This document shows, one piece after another, positions 26,448 through 35,449 of a stretch of 64,000 nucleotides of DNA. Both the position numbers and the translations under genes were made by a program. Source of the DNA: Erwinia billingiae Eb661 (GTDB taxonomy: Bacteria > Pseudomonadota > Gammaproteobacteria > Enterobacterales > Enterobacteriaceae); NCBI RefSeq assembly GCF_000196615.1, contig NC_014306.1:4092001-4156000 (forward strand), given 5' to 3'. A model generated the notes under the pieces. That model ran no database searches. It saw only the letters and a list, made by a program, of their open reading frames with translations, and was not told where the DNA came from. Numbering within the stretch: the first letter of the stretch is position 1; every line of letters begins with the position of its first letter.

Positions 26448-28470
26448 ATTAGACGCAGAAAAAGAAAAGACAGAGCATGAAATAATTGAAAGTATTTATC
26501 ATTCAATTAATGAGGAAAAGTCATTTTATTTCCAGTCTGGTGCAGGTGCTGGGAAAACATATGCGTTAGTTAAAGCCATTAAATACGCAGGGCAATTATG
26601 TGCTATTAAGAAAAATAATTCATCTAGAAAAATACTATGTATAACATATACTAACAACGCCACAAATGAAATCGCCGAGCGGTTGCCGTCCTCAGAGCAT
26701 TATTATGTTTCAACGATTCATTATTTTATTTGGGATTTATTGAAGAATTATAACAAAGAGTTGATTGAGACCCATGTTTCATTCCTTGGGGATGAAATAA
26801 AAAGATTAGAGTATATAGTTTTTCACGATCCTGATTTACATAAATCATATAAAAACTTTAGAAGCCTTTCAATTGAAGAGCTAGATTTTTTAATTGAAAA
26901 AATACGCGAAGATAAAATAAATTACTATGAAGTCGCTTTTGGCCCCGCCGTGCCGTATTGGAGTTATTTAGAGTCTGTGATTGGTATAGACTTGTTAAGA
27001 GCAATCAAGTCCAACAAACAAGATGTATACGATGCAATAAAGATATTACTGACCATTAAGAATTATAAAAACTGTCTGGATTCAATAAAGACTGGCGATC
27101 CTAAATATAAGGATATAACTTACAAAGCCAATCAAAATATTGAAATACTACATCTAAGTGTGATTGGGCATGATACATTACTTAAATATGCAAAAATATT
27201 ATTATTAAAAAACATAGGTTTGTCTAGAGTGGTAATTGACGCTTATCCTTATGTTTTCATCGATGAGTGCCAAGATACAAACCCAGATATCATTGATTTT
27301 TTCTCTGAGATTTATACGTATTCAAAAGGTTCAAGTGACTGATTTATTTTAGGTTTTTTTGGCGACCCGATGCAAACCATTTTCTCGTGGGATATAGTCA
27401 AAAAACCATTTTATGAAAGTTTGAATTTAATAAATAAAGATTTTAATAGACGATCATTTGATGAGATTATAAATTACATTAATATAATAAGAGGTAATCA
27501 TCAACCTATTATCCAAACTTCTATCTATAAAAATAAACAAGGTGGCGAGGTCAAATTCCAGCAACTAGGTGAAGAGTGCAATGAACAGTCAATAATAATG
27601 GATATAATTAATGATCATAAGCGTGAATGGCATTTGTCTCCTGATAGTTCTTTCGCGTGCCTAGTTCTTAAAAACAAAATGCTCGCTACCTTATGTGATT
27701 TCGATAATATATATAAATTAGTTTCTAAAATTTATACTGCCGAAAACCCCTCTTATCATAATAAGGTTAATGAGGAGTTTGTAGTTAGGGAGCTAAAGAA
27801 GGCGGGTAGACTGGCAATGACCCTTCATAATATCTTGCTCCCTCTATTTCTTATTGTTAGGAATAAAACTTTATCTCTGAGTGAGCTATTTCCGATTGTA
27901 ACTAAAAGTCAATTCAGTCTGAAAGAGGTTCGTGAAGCCATATCATTTCTCCAAGGTTTTTCAAATTGCACTTTACTTGAATATGTTGATGGTGTCAGGA
28001 GGGATATAAATGGGAGTATTTCACCTAAAACTAAAGAAATAATAGAATCTCTATTTCCGCAAAAAATGATTGATCCTAACGCTAGCATTGATTCGACCAT
28101 TTTAGAATTATCTAATTTTAAACGAGTGGCTGATTGTTCAGTTTTTTTATCTGAACTTCTTTATATTAATATTGATGAGTTTTTAAACTGGATGGATTAT
28201 CTGCACGGTGAGTCAAAACTATCCGGTATTGATTATATGACATGCCACTCAGCGAAAGGCCTTGAGTTCGATAACGTTCTGATTTTTTTAGAGGATTCAA
28301 TGTTACATGATAAAAATATTTTCTCTGAACTTCTGACATCTGATCTTAATGTGACGTTAAATGAAAAGTTAGAAAGGGCAAGGCGTATTTTATATGTATC
28401 AGTTTCGCGTGCTATCAAGAATGCTAGCATAGTATTGTTCTCTAAAAATAATATGGACTTCAATACATAA
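26440..28470 (+). pseudogene. UvrD/Rep-like helicase (GajB-like) with an in-frame TGA
   Basis: Superfamily 1 helicase partner of the OLD nuclease. Start ATG 26440 follows GAGGTG and overlaps the upstream stop (ATGTATGA). Motif I GAGAGKT near residue 34, Ia ITYTNNATNEIAERL, motif II YVFIDECQDTNPD. A TGA at 27340-27342 then interrupts the frame; with no shift it continues FILGFFGDPMQTIFSW (motif III), and motifs V (MTCHSAKGLEFDNVLIF) and VI-like (LYVSVSRAIK) to 28470. Only one codon is at fault in 676. The N-terminal product (300 residues) would lack motifs III-VI and the downstream part lacks Walker A, so helicase function is probably lost unless the codon is read through or the base call is wrong. 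Confidence 0.82.
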
Positions 28471-28485
28471 AGTAGAATATGGTGA

Positions 28486-28517
28486 TAATTACGCCCCGGG
28501 ATATTGGGGCGTAATTA
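28486..28517. terminator. Terminator after the helicase gene
   Basis: Arms TAATTACGCCCC and GGGGCGTAATTA, 8-base loop, AT-rich flanks; lies between the convergent helicase and DUF3577 genes. Confidence 0.7.
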
Positions 28518-28565
28518 TTAGAATGAGTCGGCAGAGTATGTTTTCTCCGCTTTTCTCTCATTAGG

Positions 28566-29009
28566 TTAGGAAGGTTCTGTCTTTTCTGCTTTGTAAACCA
28601 TCGCCTGACCAATCTTGATCCAATCGACCTTAATCAGTCTGGCCTTCAGGCTAACCCGCTGTTCGCCTGCATGATCACCTTTGTTGAGTGTGAAAATGTC
28701 AGACGTCAGGTTGCTGAGGGTAAACCCAAGTAGCATTCTCTGGTCTTCGTCTACGGCTTGCTGGCAGCGGCTTATAAGGTCCGTTGCTTCCTTACCCGCG
28801 ACAGTGGCATCAAAGCGCACATAGGTAGGGCTGTCAGCGGTACCACTCAGCACATTAATCACCACGCTAAGAAAGCCACCATTCAAGGTTTCAATTCTGC
28901 GAATGTTGCTCAGATACCCCAGGCCCTTGATGTTGAGATTGAAGTATTCAGCTTCGGTGGAGGTTGTGTTGGCTTTGTTTGCAGCGTTGTTGGTAGTGGT
29001 CGCAGTCAT
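28566..29009 (-). CDS. DUF3577 / STY4534-family ICE protein
   Basis: 147 residues from ATG 29009, chosen because CTGGAG lies 9 bases upstream; an earlier in-frame ATG at 29054 lacks this. The protein contains the family blocks FNLNIKGLGYLSNIRRIE, YVRFDATVAGKEATDLI and KARLIKVDWIKIGQAMVYK. DUF3577 proteins belong to the conserved backbone of SPI-7/PAPI-type integrative conjugative elements, where they are annotated as replication-linked. No other backbone gene (integrase, relaxase, conjugation) is seen, so it is a relic of such an element next to its usual tRNA-Phe site. Confidence 0.8.
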   Translation of the reverse strand: MTATTTNNAANKANTTSTEAEYFNLNIKGLGYLSNIRRIETLNGGFLSVVINVLSGTADSPTYVRFDATVAGKEATDLISRCQQAVDEDQRMLLGFTLSNLTSDIFTLNKGDHAGEQRVSLKARLIKVDWIKIGQAMVYKAEKTEPS

Positions 29010-29625
29010 GATGTTTACTCCAGGAGTGGGAAATAGTGGCGGAGAAACATTCATCCCTGACGGATAAATGCCTTCCGTCAGGAAGCGCGGATAGCTATGC
29101 CACGTTGGCTGGTCAGTACAAAGAACCTCATCACACAGGTGATATCCGCATTAAGAGGTTGAGCGGATCGACCACTGCAAAAGCAGCACTTCTCTCAGGT
29201 CATGAAGTTTTAGATGGCAACCGCGTAAGCGTCTCTCTCAGGCTGCTGAAACATTGGTTGGTTGTTGAGACAACAACAATAATGCCGTTCCAGTGTCCTG
29301 CCGCTAAAAGCGGATGTCAGCGATAAAGTAGTTTTGCGGGGATGAAAATAAAAAAGCGCCAGCAATTGCCAGCGCTCAAGGCCTGCACGAAGACCGGTAG
29401 TGTATTCGTAACTCCGGGAGTTGAAGCTCCGGCGCGGTTTTCACGGAGGGCGTGCGCCTTACAGACCAAATCGGTTGTGCAGTGATTTGCCTGCCGGACT
29501 GATGTTTTTCTGTCCCCGTAAAAGACATCCACCCCTCCCGCAGTCACGGGGGCAACATCTCAGCCTGTTAACCTTATCAGCGTCGCTGAGGACAAAGTTT
29601 GGGGTTTTGGTAATTTTCTGCCCGT
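29010..29625. other. Region with no firm gene, possible ICE debris
   Basis: About 600 bases. An open frame on the minus strand at 29547-29317 is listed separately. A plus-strand frame at 29036-29326 has no recognisable content. A hairpin AGCGC-(12)-GCGCT followed by T6 on the minus strand (about 29375-29350) may stop leftward transcription. Confidence 0.4.
29317..29547 (-). CDS. Small doubtful protein, possibly Ash-like
   Basis: 76 codons, Cys/Arg-rich, with DVFYGDRKTSVRQANHC. The style resembles small Ash-type proteins found in P4-like and ICE regions, but the resemblance is from memory and weak. There is no clear ribosome binding site and the hairpin at 29350-29375 lies inside it. It could equally be non-coding. 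Confidence 0.25.
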   Translation of the reverse strand: MTAGGVDVFYGDRKTSVRQANHCTTDLVCKAHALRENRAGASTPGVTNTLPVFVQALSAGNCWRFFIFIPAKLLYR

Positions 29626-30417
29626 TTATCTGAGGCAGCGAAGATACTTTTCGCCTGAACGCCGCACGATCTCGTCTGCGTTAGCAGTAATATCCTTTCC
29701 TTCAAACGCGCCATAAAGTTTCTTAAATTTCACCGAACTCAGGCGTTGAGTGATGTCGCTGACCGTTGCGGCGGGCAACGGCAGCATATTAGGGTAACTC
29801 CACATAAAGGAGACGCCCTTCCCGCCAGGCGCTACCTGGACGATGTCGCCGGAAAGCACGATGCCCTCCTCTCGCGCCCAGTGCAGAACGCAGCCGCCCG
29901 CAAAATGCCCGCCAAGACGTATCACGCGGACATCACCGGTCAACTCGAGGGTGTCGCCTTCCCAAAAGGTAATCCAGGGGCTGTCGCGCATCACCCATTC
30001 ACGGTCGCTGGCATGAAGGTAAATGGGGGCGTTAAATTCTTCAGCCCAATCTTGCATGGTGGTGTAGTAATGCGGATGCGATATCGCGATAGCCTTGAGT
30101 CCTCCCAGTGAGGCCACTAACGTTTTCGTGGCGTCATCCAGCGTGGCAATGCAGTCCCACAGAATATTGCCCTCAGGTGTACGCAGAATAAATGCGCGCT
30201 GATCAATGGCAAAATTTGGCACGGTGTGGATGCTGAGGAGAGCGCTGTCGTGTTGTTGCCACTTATTGCTGTGCGAAGCACAAAGGGCATTAAAATCAAC
30301 CCATTGCTGCCCGGTCGCGGGGACATACTGTCGTTCATCCTGGCATATCTTGCATTGTGCTGGCGGGGAATCGGTTATCTCATAAGATGTACCGCAGGCT
30401 TTGCATAACGTGATCAT
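29626..30417 (-). CDS. Metallo-beta-lactamase-fold hydrolase with N-terminal zinc ribbon
   Basis: 263 residues from ATG 30417 (MITLCKACGTSYEI), after GAGGAACACTCA. The first 30 residues hold two Cys-x2-Cys pairs (CKAC and CKIC), a small zinc ribbon. The MBL fold is seen in ILWDCIATLDD, AISHPHYYTTMQDW near residue 130, RLGGHFAGGCVLHW near 186 and GIVLSGDIVQV. The usual HxHxDH site is HPHYYT, lacking the Asp-His pair, so metal binding or chemistry may differ from normal MBL enzymes. It is downstream of, and on the same strand as, the LptF/G-like genes; a link with them is uncertain. Confidence 0.8.
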   Translation of the reverse strand: MITLCKACGTSYEITDSPPAQCKICQDERQYVPATGQQWVDFNALCASHSNKWQQHDSALLSIHTVPNFAIDQRAFILRTPEGNILWDCIATLDDATKTLVASLGGLKAIAISHPHYYTTMQDWAEEFNAPIYLHASDREWVMRDSPWITFWEGDTLELTGDVRVIRLGGHFAGGCVLHWAREEGIVLSGDIVQVAPGGKGVSFMWSYPNMLPLPAATVSDITQRLSSVKFKKLYGAFEGKDITANADEIVRRSGEKYLRCLR

Positions 30418-30487
30418 TGAGTGTTCCTCATTCTTACGCGGGATCCAGGGCAAGGGAGCGGTCTGCTCAGTTTGTCAGCCTCCGTAT

Positions 30488-31573
30488 CTAATACTTTAGC
30501 CGCCGATCGAAGCGATAGATCAACCCCACCGCCAGCCCCAGCAATAATACCGGCGGCACCAGCGTGGTTAGCTGGGCATTGATTGAGAACAGGATCCCGA
30601 GGTTCAGAACGATCTGGTAAACAATCCAGGTCACCAGTCCGACGATTACGCCCAGCGCTAAGCGACTTCCCAGTCCCGGCGCACGCGGCGTGCTGAAGGT
30701 GAAGGGAACCGCCAGCAGGATCATCGCCAGAATCAAAATGGGTCGCCCCGCTTTTTGCCACAATGCACTTTCATACTCGAGGCTTGGCTGCCCGGTTTTG
30801 TGCAGATAGACAATATAGTCAGCGAGCTGTCGGGCCGAGAAGCTTTCTGCGGGTAACGTGAGCCTCTTCAAATCTTCACCCGAAAACAGCGAATGCCACT
30901 GCATTTCTGGCAGGTTATTGACGGTTTCCTGCTGCTTATCCCAGCGCTTTTCGGTGACGTTGTGCAGCGTCCACATGCCCTTTCCGGCGATGGTCGCGCT
31001 CTGCGCAAAAATATAGGACTTCAACGTCAGGTCGGGCTGCCAGCTGAAGATTTCGATCCCCACCGGCTGGTTGCGATTATCCAACGATTGCACCGTCACA
31101 AAGTCATCCTGACTCCTGGCCCACAGCGCATTTCCGGCGTCTGAGTCACTTTCTGCTTTCGCCATTGCGACATTCTTTATCTGCAACGCCCGCTGTTGCA
31201 ACGGAGCGGCCACCCACTCATCTACCGCGCCGAGCGTCAGAGTCATCACCAGCCCGGCGCAGAACATTACCCGCGCAATGCGGGAGATCGAAAACCCGGC
31301 GGTGCGGATAGCGGTAAGTTCCAGGCTTTTGGATAGCTGTCCCAGCCCGACAATGCCGCCCAGCAAGGCAATAAAGGGCGCAAGATCCACCAGGCTACGC
31401 GGTAAGGTCATCACCACAACCAGCAGCGCCTGCGTCCAGCGATAGCCGCCTGGGGCCACATCATCCAGTTCGTTGATCAGGTTGAAGGTGGTAAACAGCG
31501 GGATCAGCAAACCGGCGGCCGCAGCAAATCCGATAAAGATATTCCGCATCAGATAGCGGCTGAAAATAGTCAT
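30488..31573 (-). CDS. LptG-like permease (YjgP/YjgQ family), paralogue
   Basis: 361 residues from ATG 31573 (MTIFSRYLMRNIFIGFAAAA); the open frame extends upstream but that part only reads through the neighbour in another frame. Six membrane helices, three before and three after a periplasmic beta-jellyroll domain (about residues 130-260), as in LptG. Start and previous stop overlap as ATGA, so it is coupled to the LptF-like gene. Canonical lptFG lie next to pepA in Enterobacterales, whereas this pair lies in the putative sphingolipid locus, so it is probably a dedicated lipid exporter subunit. It would need the shared LptB ATPase or another one; none is encoded here. Confidence 0.82.
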   Translation of the reverse strand: MTIFSRYLMRNIFIGFAAAAGLLIPLFTTFNLINELDDVAPGGYRWTQALLVVVMTLPRSLVDLAPFIALLGGIVGLGQLSKSLELTAIRTAGFSISRIARVMFCAGLVMTLTLGAVDEWVAAPLQQRALQIKNVAMAKAESDSDAGNALWARSQDDFVTVQSLDNRNQPVGIEIFSWQPDLTLKSYIFAQSATIAGKGMWTLHNVTEKRWDKQQETVNNLPEMQWHSLFSGEDLKRLTLPAESFSARQLADYIVYLHKTGQPSLEYESALWQKAGRPILILAMILLAVPFTFSTPRAPGLGSRLALGVIVGLVTWIVYQIVLNLGILFSINAQLTTLVPPVLLLGLAVGLIYRFDRRLKY

Positions 31574-32640
31574 CGGGAGAATTTCCGCAGCAGTGAGAAA
31601 TCGCGCGCCAGACAAAACGCCAGGCCAGTCAGCATCACCAGCGGAACCAGCCACACGCCGGGGATGGCAGGCAGCGATCCGTTGGCTACCAGCGTGCGGC
31701 AGACGTTGCCACCATAAAAAATGGCGGTAAACAGCAGCGTCAGCGGCAGCAAGGTGGCGTAACGTCCCTGTCGCGGTTTGGTGCGGCTGAGTGGAATGGC
31801 TAACAGCACCATCAGTAGGGTGCTGAGGCCGCGGCTTTCCCGCCACTGCAGCTCTGCTTTATCCGCCGGATCCGACGAGCACCATAAATCGGCCACGGGA
31901 GCCGACTTACGCCTGACTTCCTGACTTTCAATAAAGGGTTTCAACGCGATATTAAGGCTGTGATAGTGCTGCATATTGTCCTGCGCGCCCTCGCGATCCA
32001 GCACATACGCGGTGCCGTTCCTCAGGTTGACGCTGGGAGTGGCCGGAGAAGGATCGGTGACCACCACCGAATGCGCCCGGTACAGGTTGGTATTTTTCCC
32101 GGAGCGGGAGTAAATCAACGCGTCGGTAAGCTGATGGCTGGCGGGATCGATACGGCTGGCCATCACCATTCTGCCGCTGCCATTGACGTTAAATTTATTG
32201 GCCTGTAAATGGCTGACATCCAGCACCGACTGCGACTGTTGCTCCAGCCGGTAGATATTGCCATACGCCCACGGACGGCCGTAAAGAGACAGCAGCGTCA
32301 CCACCACCGCCAGTGGAATCGCTAAAAACAGCACCGCTTTATACAGGCGAACCGGGCTGGCACCGGCCGCAAATATTGCGGTGATTTCAGAGTCAGTGTA
32401 AAGCTGGCCCAGCGCGACGGCCGTGGCAACATACAGTCCAACCGGCAGCAGCATCTCCAGCGCAATCAATACTTTGTAGCAGACGACATCAAACACCACC
32501 TGCAGCGCAAGTGTGCCATTAGCGGCATCGGTCAGGTAGCGCTGTGCGGAATAACTGGCGAACATCACCACCAGAAAACCGACGATAACCATCACCAGTC
32601 GACGAATTTCAACCGTGATATAGCGTTCAATCAGCGACAC
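31570..32640 (-). CDS. LptF-like permease (YjgP/YjgQ family), paralogue
   Basis: 356 residues beginning MSLIERYITVEIRRLVMVIV, with the short amphipathic helix and first membrane segment typical of LptF. The coupling region GQLYTDSEITAIFAAGASPVRLY near residue 76 (cytosolic loop that docks on LptB) is well kept. Periplasmic domain about residues 125-255, then three membrane helices. It is 64 bases downstream of the YtfJ-like gene and overlaps the LptG-like gene by 4 bases. Confidence 0.85.
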   Translation of the reverse strand: MSLIERYITVEIRRLVMVIVGFLVVMFASYSAQRYLTDAANGTLALQVVFDVVCYKVLIALEMLLPVGLYVATAVALGQLYTDSEITAIFAAGASPVRLYKAVLFLAIPLAVVVTLLSLYGRPWAYGNIYRLEQQSQSVLDVSHLQANKFNVNGSGRMVMASRIDPASHQLTDALIYSRSGKNTNLYRAHSVVVTDPSPATPSVNLRNGTAYVLDREGAQDNMQHYHSLNIALKPFIESQEVRRKSAPVADLWCSSDPADKAELQWRESRGLSTLLMVLLAIPLSRTKPRQGRYATLLPLTLLFTAIFYGGNVCRTLVANGSLPAIPGVWLVPLVMLTGLAFCLARDFSLLRKFSR

Positions 32641-32704
32641 AACGGTTCTCCTTTCGCGCCCGGCCAGCCGCTTTTCTCAACAGGGCTCATCGTCAGGTTG
32701 CACA

Positions 32705-33283
32705 TCATGATTGGCCGCTGCCGATCAGCTTTTGCACCAGGCCGATCACATCGCTGACTTCGGTTGGGCTCAGCGACCCATCCTTGGCCCAACGTACGCG
32801 CCCTTCCCGATCGAGCACTAAAATGGTGGAGCTCTCTTCAGGCAGCTGCCAGGTTTTCCGCCCGATGCCGTCGCTGTCGACAACGAACTGTGCCCAGGGA
32901 TAATTCCTTTTGTTCTTCTCAATCTTCCCGCGGACGAAGAAACCGGAGCCGGGGATCGCGTCATCGGTGTTGACGATGGTGGTGGGCTGGAAGCGATCCT
33001 CGGGAAACTGTGCCTCTTTAACGGCGGTGATCAGCAGCGAGTTTTTCTTTTTCGCCGACGTACGGCCCGCGATGTACTGCACAACCCGCACCTTTCCCGC
33101 CAGTTCGCCGCTGTTCCAGTTTTGATAGCTGAATTCCCCTTCCCTGAGGATCAACTCGCCACGGTCGGCGATAGCCACGGGCGCAACGGGTTGGCCATAA
33201 ACAAAGTTATGAGCGGAGGCCGCCAACGGCAGCAACAGCAAGACCAGGGTCAACAGCTTGCCCAGCATCCCGGCGTTGATCAC
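32705..33283 (-). CDS. YtfJ-family periplasmic protein
   Basis: 192 residues with signal peptide ending LPLAASA before HNFVYGQPV. The core follows the YtfJ pattern: LAGKVRVVQYIAGRTSAKKKN, FQPTTIVNTDDAIPGSGFFV and TILVLDREGRVRWAKDGSLS, a thioredoxin-like fold without the CxxC pair. E. coli ytfJ is a separate single gene; this copy lies between the CHAD-like gene (ATGA overlap) and the LptF-like gene, hinting at a role in the exported-lipid pathway. Its molecular function is unknown. Confidence 0.82.
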   Translation of the reverse strand: MINAGMLGKLLTLVLLLLPLAASAHNFVYGQPVAPVAIADRGELILREGEFSYQNWNSGELAGKVRVVQYIAGRTSAKKKNSLLITAVKEAQFPEDRFQPTTIVNTDDAIPGSGFFVRGKIEKNKRNYPWAQFVVDSDGIGRKTWQLPEESSTILVLDREGRVRWAKDGSLSPTEVSDVIGLVQKLIGSGQS

Positions 33284-34113
33284 TGCGCGTGAAACCTGGC
33301 GAGCAGGGATTCCAGCCGCTGGCGGATATCGATATCCAACACCGCAGGCGCGTCGTAGGATTTACCGCCAGACAGCTTGTCGGCCACCATCACATCATGC
33401 CGGTCACCCATCAGCCCGTTAATGGCGGCCATAAAGCGGGAAATTTTCCGCGCTTCGACGTTATCAGGATCGAGGGATCTGAGGGTGTCGTAAAAGGACA
33501 CCTGCTGACTGACGATTTTGCGGACGTCGTGAAACTCTTTGCCGGTCAGCATCGGGTTGGCAATCAACGTTTGCAGTTGCCGCAACTGATCCTGACGATA
33601 GGCAATAAATCCGCTTTCGGTTTCTAACTCTAAATGACGCAGGCCATAGCTGACCTGTGACCAGATCGGCTTGCTGAGGAACACCCGCAGAATATTGCCG
33701 TAGAGATTCAGGTTCTTTTTATTGCCATTACGGAACGCATCCTGGAAGTGGCCAAGAAGCACGGTGGTCAGATGGAACAGATGGCCCGACTGATGTTTTT
33801 TACCGTACAGGCGCTGAGCAAAACGTAAATGCTTATAGCGCGCGCGAATATATTTGTAGCGTAAACGCGTCGACGCCGACATTTCGCATCCCCGGAGGAA
33901 ATCATTAACCAGACCCAGTAACTCCTCACGGGTGAAGCCGTCCTCCCAAAATTGCAGGCAGAGCGCATAATTATTTCCCAGTCCTTCCTGAGAGCATGGC
34001 AAAGCGATCTGCTGCGGCAGACTGAAATTCGCGTCAACGATGTCATCCTCTTCCACCGCGGCAAATAATAACTCCGTGGTTTCTACAGGAAATTTCTTCC
34101 AGCTATTATCCAT
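33280..34113 (-). CDS. CHAD-like helical protein
   Basis: 277 residues from ATG 34113 (MDNSWKKFPVETTELL), which follows CAAGAGAG and overlaps the flippase gene by 8 bases. Predicted all-helical and soluble. Two segments resemble the CHAD domain: a His-x2-Arg-Lys start in FHDVRKIVSQQVSFYDTL near residue 195 and LMGDRHD near 238. CHAD domains bind polyphosphate or other phosphorylated ligands, but the similarity is modest and I do not recognise a closer relative. It is embedded in the operon yghS-yghR-yghQ-this-ytfJ-lptFG, so it should act in the same process. Confidence 0.5.
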   Translation of the reverse strand: MDNSWKKFPVETTELLFAAVEEDDIVDANFSLPQQIALPCSQEGLGNNYALCLQFWEDGFTREELLGLVNDFLRGCEMSASTRLRYKYIRARYKHLRFAQRLYGKKHQSGHLFHLTTVLLGHFQDAFRNGNKKNLNLYGNILRVFLSKPIWSQVSYGLRHLELETESGFIAYRQDQLRQLQTLIANPMLTGKEFHDVRKIVSQQVSFYDTLRSLDPDNVEARKISRFMAAINGLMGDRHDVMVADKLSGGKSYDAPAVLDIDIRQRLESLLARFHAQ

Positions 34114-35449
34114 TTTGTTGGCTCTCTTGAGGCAGGGTAAACCGCAGGGCATTGCGATGGCGCCAGGCATGTAACGTCGGGATCATCGTTAATAATACGT
34201 CTAAGGATTGCCCAGCAAAATAGGCAAGCGCCGCGCCCTGAACGCCGAAAAAGTGCGACATGCCGATCAGCAGCGCAATATAACAGGCCGAAGAAATCGT
34301 CTGCACAATCAGGAATGCCCGCTGCTTGCCCGCCATAAACAGCAAGGATTCTTGCGGGAAGCCCAGCATAGAAACGATGATCGCACCGAGCATAATTTGC
34401 ATCAGGTCATAGGCCTGCAAATATTTATAGCCGAAGACCACGGAAATAAGCGGCTTGCCGACGACCAGCACCAGCACGGCCACCGCCACCCCGATTCCAC
34501 CGGCAAACAGCGCGGAGCGCAGGCCGAGCTGCCACGGCTTGCTGGTGCGCGGATCGAGGCGCATGATTTCAGGGTAAAAGCTTTTCTCCATCAGCTTGGC
34601 GGGCGTGCCGGTGGCATCAAAGAAGGTCAGCGCAATTTTAAACAGGCCGGCCGCCGCCGGACCTAAAACGATCCCAACCAACACCGTACTGCAGGAGTTT
34701 CGCGCCGCCCAAATCGTATGGGCGAAATTGGTTGTCCAGACAAAGTCCCACGCGCCTTCAATCCGGCGAGCGGTGTTCATCAGTCGGGGAGTTAACGCAT
34801 TATGAATCTCTCTGGATCGCAACTCGCGCGCGGCGAACCACCAAAACAGCGAGCCACCGATCAGGTTGGAAACGTACCAGGTAATAATAAAGCCGGGGAA
34901 ACCCAGCTCGAAATAGAAGCAGAAGAGACTGCCGACCGCCTGCAGGAACGGCTTAATCGCCTGCTGTACGGCAATTAAGTCGAAGCGGTTAAACGCCCGC
35001 AAAATACCGGTCGGCGTGGACGAGGTCATCGACGGAATTAACGTGCAGTAAAGCACCGCCAGCCACAGGCTGTGAGTATCCAGTCCCAGCGAGTGAGAAA
35101 GGAAAGGCAGCAGCGCCATTCCACCCAATACAGCCACGACGCTGCTAAGGATATCGAGCCCGAAAGAGAATGAAATCACGTCGCGGAAGCGGGAGATATT
35201 CTTGCCTTCCAGTGCCGGAGTGCCGAATTGCACCACGAATTGCCAGGTCTGGAACTTAATTAAATCACTGACCGCTTTGGTATAGGCCTGAATAACCACC
35301 AGTACGCCAAACATTTCTGTCGACATGCCTTTGCCGGCACAGGAAAGCGCCACCAGGCCCAGCAAGGCACTTGCCACACTGCCGGATCCCAGATAAGCGG
35401 CATTTTTCAGCATCGTGCGAAAGGCGCCATCCTTAAACCAGTGCTTCAT
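34106..35449 (-). CDS. yghQ: Flippase of the MOP/MATE superfamily, YghQ-like
   Basis: 447-residue inner-membrane protein with 12-14 hydrophobic segments. It has the layout of Wzx-like flippases: N-terminal GSGSVASALLGLVALSCAGKG, paired helix repeats and a second half starting near residue 230. The identification as YghQ rests on its neighbours: two P-loop genes upstream and a third divergent one reproduce the E. coli yghQRS/yghT layout. Its start overlaps the YghR stop (ATGA). In the context of lipid synthesis genes it may flip a lipid or lipid-linked sugar across the inner membrane; no substrate is known. Confidence 0.78.
   Translation of the reverse strand: MKHWFKDGAFRTMLKNAAYLGSGSVASALLGLVALSCAGKGMSTEMFGVLVVIQAYTKAVSDLIKFQTWQFVVQFGTPALEGKNISRFRDVISFSFGLDILSSVVAVLGGMALLPFLSHSLGLDTHSLWLAVLYCTLIPSMTSSTPTGILRAFNRFDLIAVQQAIKPFLQAVGSLFCFYFELGFPGFIITWYVSNLIGGSLFWWFAARELRSREIHNALTPRLMNTARRIEGAWDFVWTTNFAHTIWAARNSCSTVLVGIVLGPAAAGLFKIALTFFDATGTPAKLMEKSFYPEIMRLDPRTSKPWQLGLRSALFAGGIGVAVAVLVLVVGKPLISVVFGYKYLQAYDLMQIMLGAIIVSMLGFPQESLLFMAGKQRAFLIVQTISSACYIALLIGMSHFFGVQGAALAYFAGQSLDVLLTMIPTLHAWRHRNALRFTLPQESQQNG

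Noticed and set aside
27340..27342. TGA in the helicase as a selenocysteine codon
   Set aside because: The residue is not at a redox site, UvrD helicases have no selenocysteine there, and I see no stem-loop of SECIS type after it.
29036..29326. 96-residue plus-strand gene opposite the DUF3577 leader
   Set aside because: No ribosome binding site, no recognisable domain, and it overlaps the promoter side of the DUF3577 gene.
20241..29700. Second attachment site (copy of the tRNA-Phe 3' end) closing an island
   Set aside because: I found no copy of the tRNA end by reading the right side of the accessory segment.
30488..31846. 452-residue form of the LptG-like protein
   Set aside because: The first 91 residues only read the LptF-like gene in another frame; the natural start is 31573.
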